A stretch of DNA of 64,000 nucleotides from Rhodanobacter sp. OK091 (GTDB lineage: Bacteria > Pseudomonadota > Gammaproteobacteria > Xanthomonadales > Rhodanobacteraceae), in the NCBI RefSeq assembly GCF_900142825.1, contig NZ_FRCH01000002.1, forward strand, positions 372,001 to 436,000, read 5' to 3'. The translations under genes were made by a program, and so were the position numbers. The notes under the pieces were generated by a model. It saw nothing but the letters and a program-made list of their open reading frames with translations. It did not search any database and was not told the origin of the DNA. Positions 63,092 to 64,000 of this stretch are shown here, one piece after another (the stretch's first letter is position 1; each line of letters opens with the position of its first letter).

Positions 63092-63724
63092 ATGAACTGG
63101 ACCGACTACATCATCATCGGTGTGCTCACCATCTCGGTCCTGATCGGGCTGTGGCGGGGACTCATTTCCGAAGTGCTGGCGCTGGCGATCTGGATCGTCG
63201 CGTTCTGGGTGGCCTGGACCTTCGGGCCGGTGGTCGCGGCGCATTTCGAGCACATCATCGAGTTGCCGTCGGCACGAATCATCGTCGGCTACGGCATCTG
63301 CTTCGTGACGGTGCTGATACTCGGCGCGCTGCTGCGTTTCGTGATCGGCAAGCTGATCCAGAGCACCGGCTTGTCCGGCACCGATCGCCTGCTCGGTATG
63401 ATTTTCGGTTTTGCCCGTGGCGTGCTGCTGGTGACGCTGCTGGTATTCCTGGTTGGCTTTACCGCGTTCACGCGAGACCCGTGGTGGCAGCAGTCGACGC
63501 TGCTGCCGCAGTTCCAGCACGTGGCGGCCTGGCTCGAGCAGCGGGTGCCACCCAGCGTGCGCGACCACCTGAATCCATCGGCGGTGCTCGATCATCTGCC
63601 CAGCTTGCCGAGATCGCTGCCTGCCCCCATATCGGGCGCGGGGCCCGCTCCGGCAACGACCTCGGAACACAAGGTGGCGCCGGCGGCTGCCACCAGTGCA
63701 GCCGGGCGACCGAAAAGTTTCTGA
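63092..63724 (+). CDS. cvpA: CvpA-family membrane protein
   Basis: A 210-residue membrane protein of the colicin V production family: WTDYIIIGVLTISVLIGLWRGLISEVLALAIWIVAFWVA and GLSGTDRLLGMIFGFARGVLLVTLLVFLVG are family landmarks, with four helices, then a Pro/Ala-rich tail. The role is linked to envelope integrity and purF expression in enteric bacteria. It is 42 nt after the SPOR gene and 43 nt before purF, in the conserved order. Confidence 0.92.
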   Translation: MNWTDYIIIGVLTISVLIGLWRGLISEVLALAIWIVAFWVAWTFGPVVAAHFEHIIELPSARIIVGYGICFVTVLILGALLRFVIGKLIQSTGLSGTDRLLGMIFGFARGVLLVTLLVFLVGFTAFTRDPWWQQSTLLPQFQHVAAWLEQRVPPSVRDHLNPSAVLDHLPSLPRSLPAPISGAGPAPATTSEHKVAPAAATSAAGRPKSF

Positions 63725-63767
63725 GCACGACTTTCTAAACGCAACATCCTGAAGCAGGCAACACACC

Positions 63768-64000
63768 ATGTGCGGAATCATCGGCATCGTCGGTACCACC
63801 GAAGTGGCATCGGCGCTTTATGACGGATTGACGGTGCTGCAGCATCGCGGCCAGGATGCGGCCGGCATCGCCACGGTGGATGGCTCGCGGCTGCGCCTGC
63901 ACAAGGGCAACGGTCTGGTCCGCGACGTGTTCAACCAGACCGCGATGAGCGGCCTGCGCGGGCGCATCGGCATCGGCCATTGCCGTTATCCGACGGCCGG
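63768..64000 (+). CDS. purF: Amidophosphoribosyltransferase, 5' end only
   Basis: The first 77 residues of PurF, cut by the window edge. It starts [21 protein letters not shown], with Cys2 as the N-terminal glutaminase nucleophile after Met removal, then [16 protein letters not shown] and [13 protein letters not shown]. It makes phosphoribosylamine from PRPP and glutamine, the first step of purine synthesis. The phosphoribosyltransferase half lies beyond the window. Confidence 0.96.
   Translation, partial: MCGIIGIVGTTEVASALYDGLTVLQHRGQDAAGIATVDGSRLRLHKGNGLVRDVFNQTAMSGLRGRIGIGHCRYPTA

Noticed and set aside
1-64000. tRNA, rRNA, CRISPR, insertion sequences, prophage genes
   Set aside because: None recognised by eye on either strand; a covariance-model scan would be needed to exclude small RNAs.

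Overview
The window is about 64 kb of a high-GC chromosome, densely coded on both strands, with no rRNA, tRNA, CRISPR array, transposase or phage gene that I can see. Gene content and order (folC-dedD-cvpA-purF, a complete his operon headed by a TrpR-like regulator, bifunctional HisB and HisIE, a HiPIP, GGAGCG...CGCGA palindromic repeats between genes) suggest a gammaproteobacterium of the Xanthomonadales, probably Rhodanobacteraceae (Dyella, Rhodanobacter, Frateuria or Luteibacter type). The taxon is an inference from gene order, not a measured match.

Layout. 1-5704: six-gene hyfB-C-E-F-G-I cluster related to complex I and group 4 hydrogenases. Its large subunit has lost all four NiFe-binding cysteines, so it should be an energy-converting hydrogenase related (Ehr) complex rather than a hydrogenase. 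A YkgJ-type cysteine-cluster gene follows. 6100-9400: an SDR-SDR operon divergent from a LysR gene, bracketed by three ungapped 104-nt repeat copies. 9407-13000: PAP2 phosphatase, GT4 glycosyltransferase and small secreted proteins. 13013-17105: gltX, then a zinc block (Zur, MerC-like protein, CDF exporter) with a good candidate Zur box, then ribosomal protein THX and its terminator. 17173-24706: hisR-like gene and hisGDCBHAFI, mostly overlapping start/stop codons, interrupted by a large REP-type hairpin between hisC and hisB. 24766-28280: a caspase-fold (C13) peptidase, the methionine salvage operon mtnBDC with a 14-bp palindrome at its start, and a HiPIP gene.

28500-44326: AT-rich hairpins, two APC amino-acid permeases, a Nudix hydrolase, 3-hydroxyanthranilate dioxygenase, parE, an ABC exporter, exported MsrA, arylamine N-acetyltransferase, an S4-domain protein, a barnase/barstar pair, a DUF72 protein, a serine hydrolase and an esterase. 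44534-52432: an Ala-rich DUF3761 protein, a VOC protein, a large MscS-type channel, a second serine hydrolase with duplicated C-terminal modules, a second ABC exporter and a GNAT. 52501-57373: a three-gene signalling operon (hybrid-less histidine kinase, CheY-like regulator, REC-PAS-GAF-GGDEF-EAL effector). 57698-60498: a MerR-type regulator and copper P-type ATPase under a promoter with a 20-bp spacer. 60641-64000: folC, dedD-like SPOR protein, cvpA and the start of purF.

The high GC gives many long antisense open frames; these were treated as shadows. Start codons are chosen by Shine-Dalgarno signals, overlap with the upstream stop and family length; several genes appear to use GTG or TTG.
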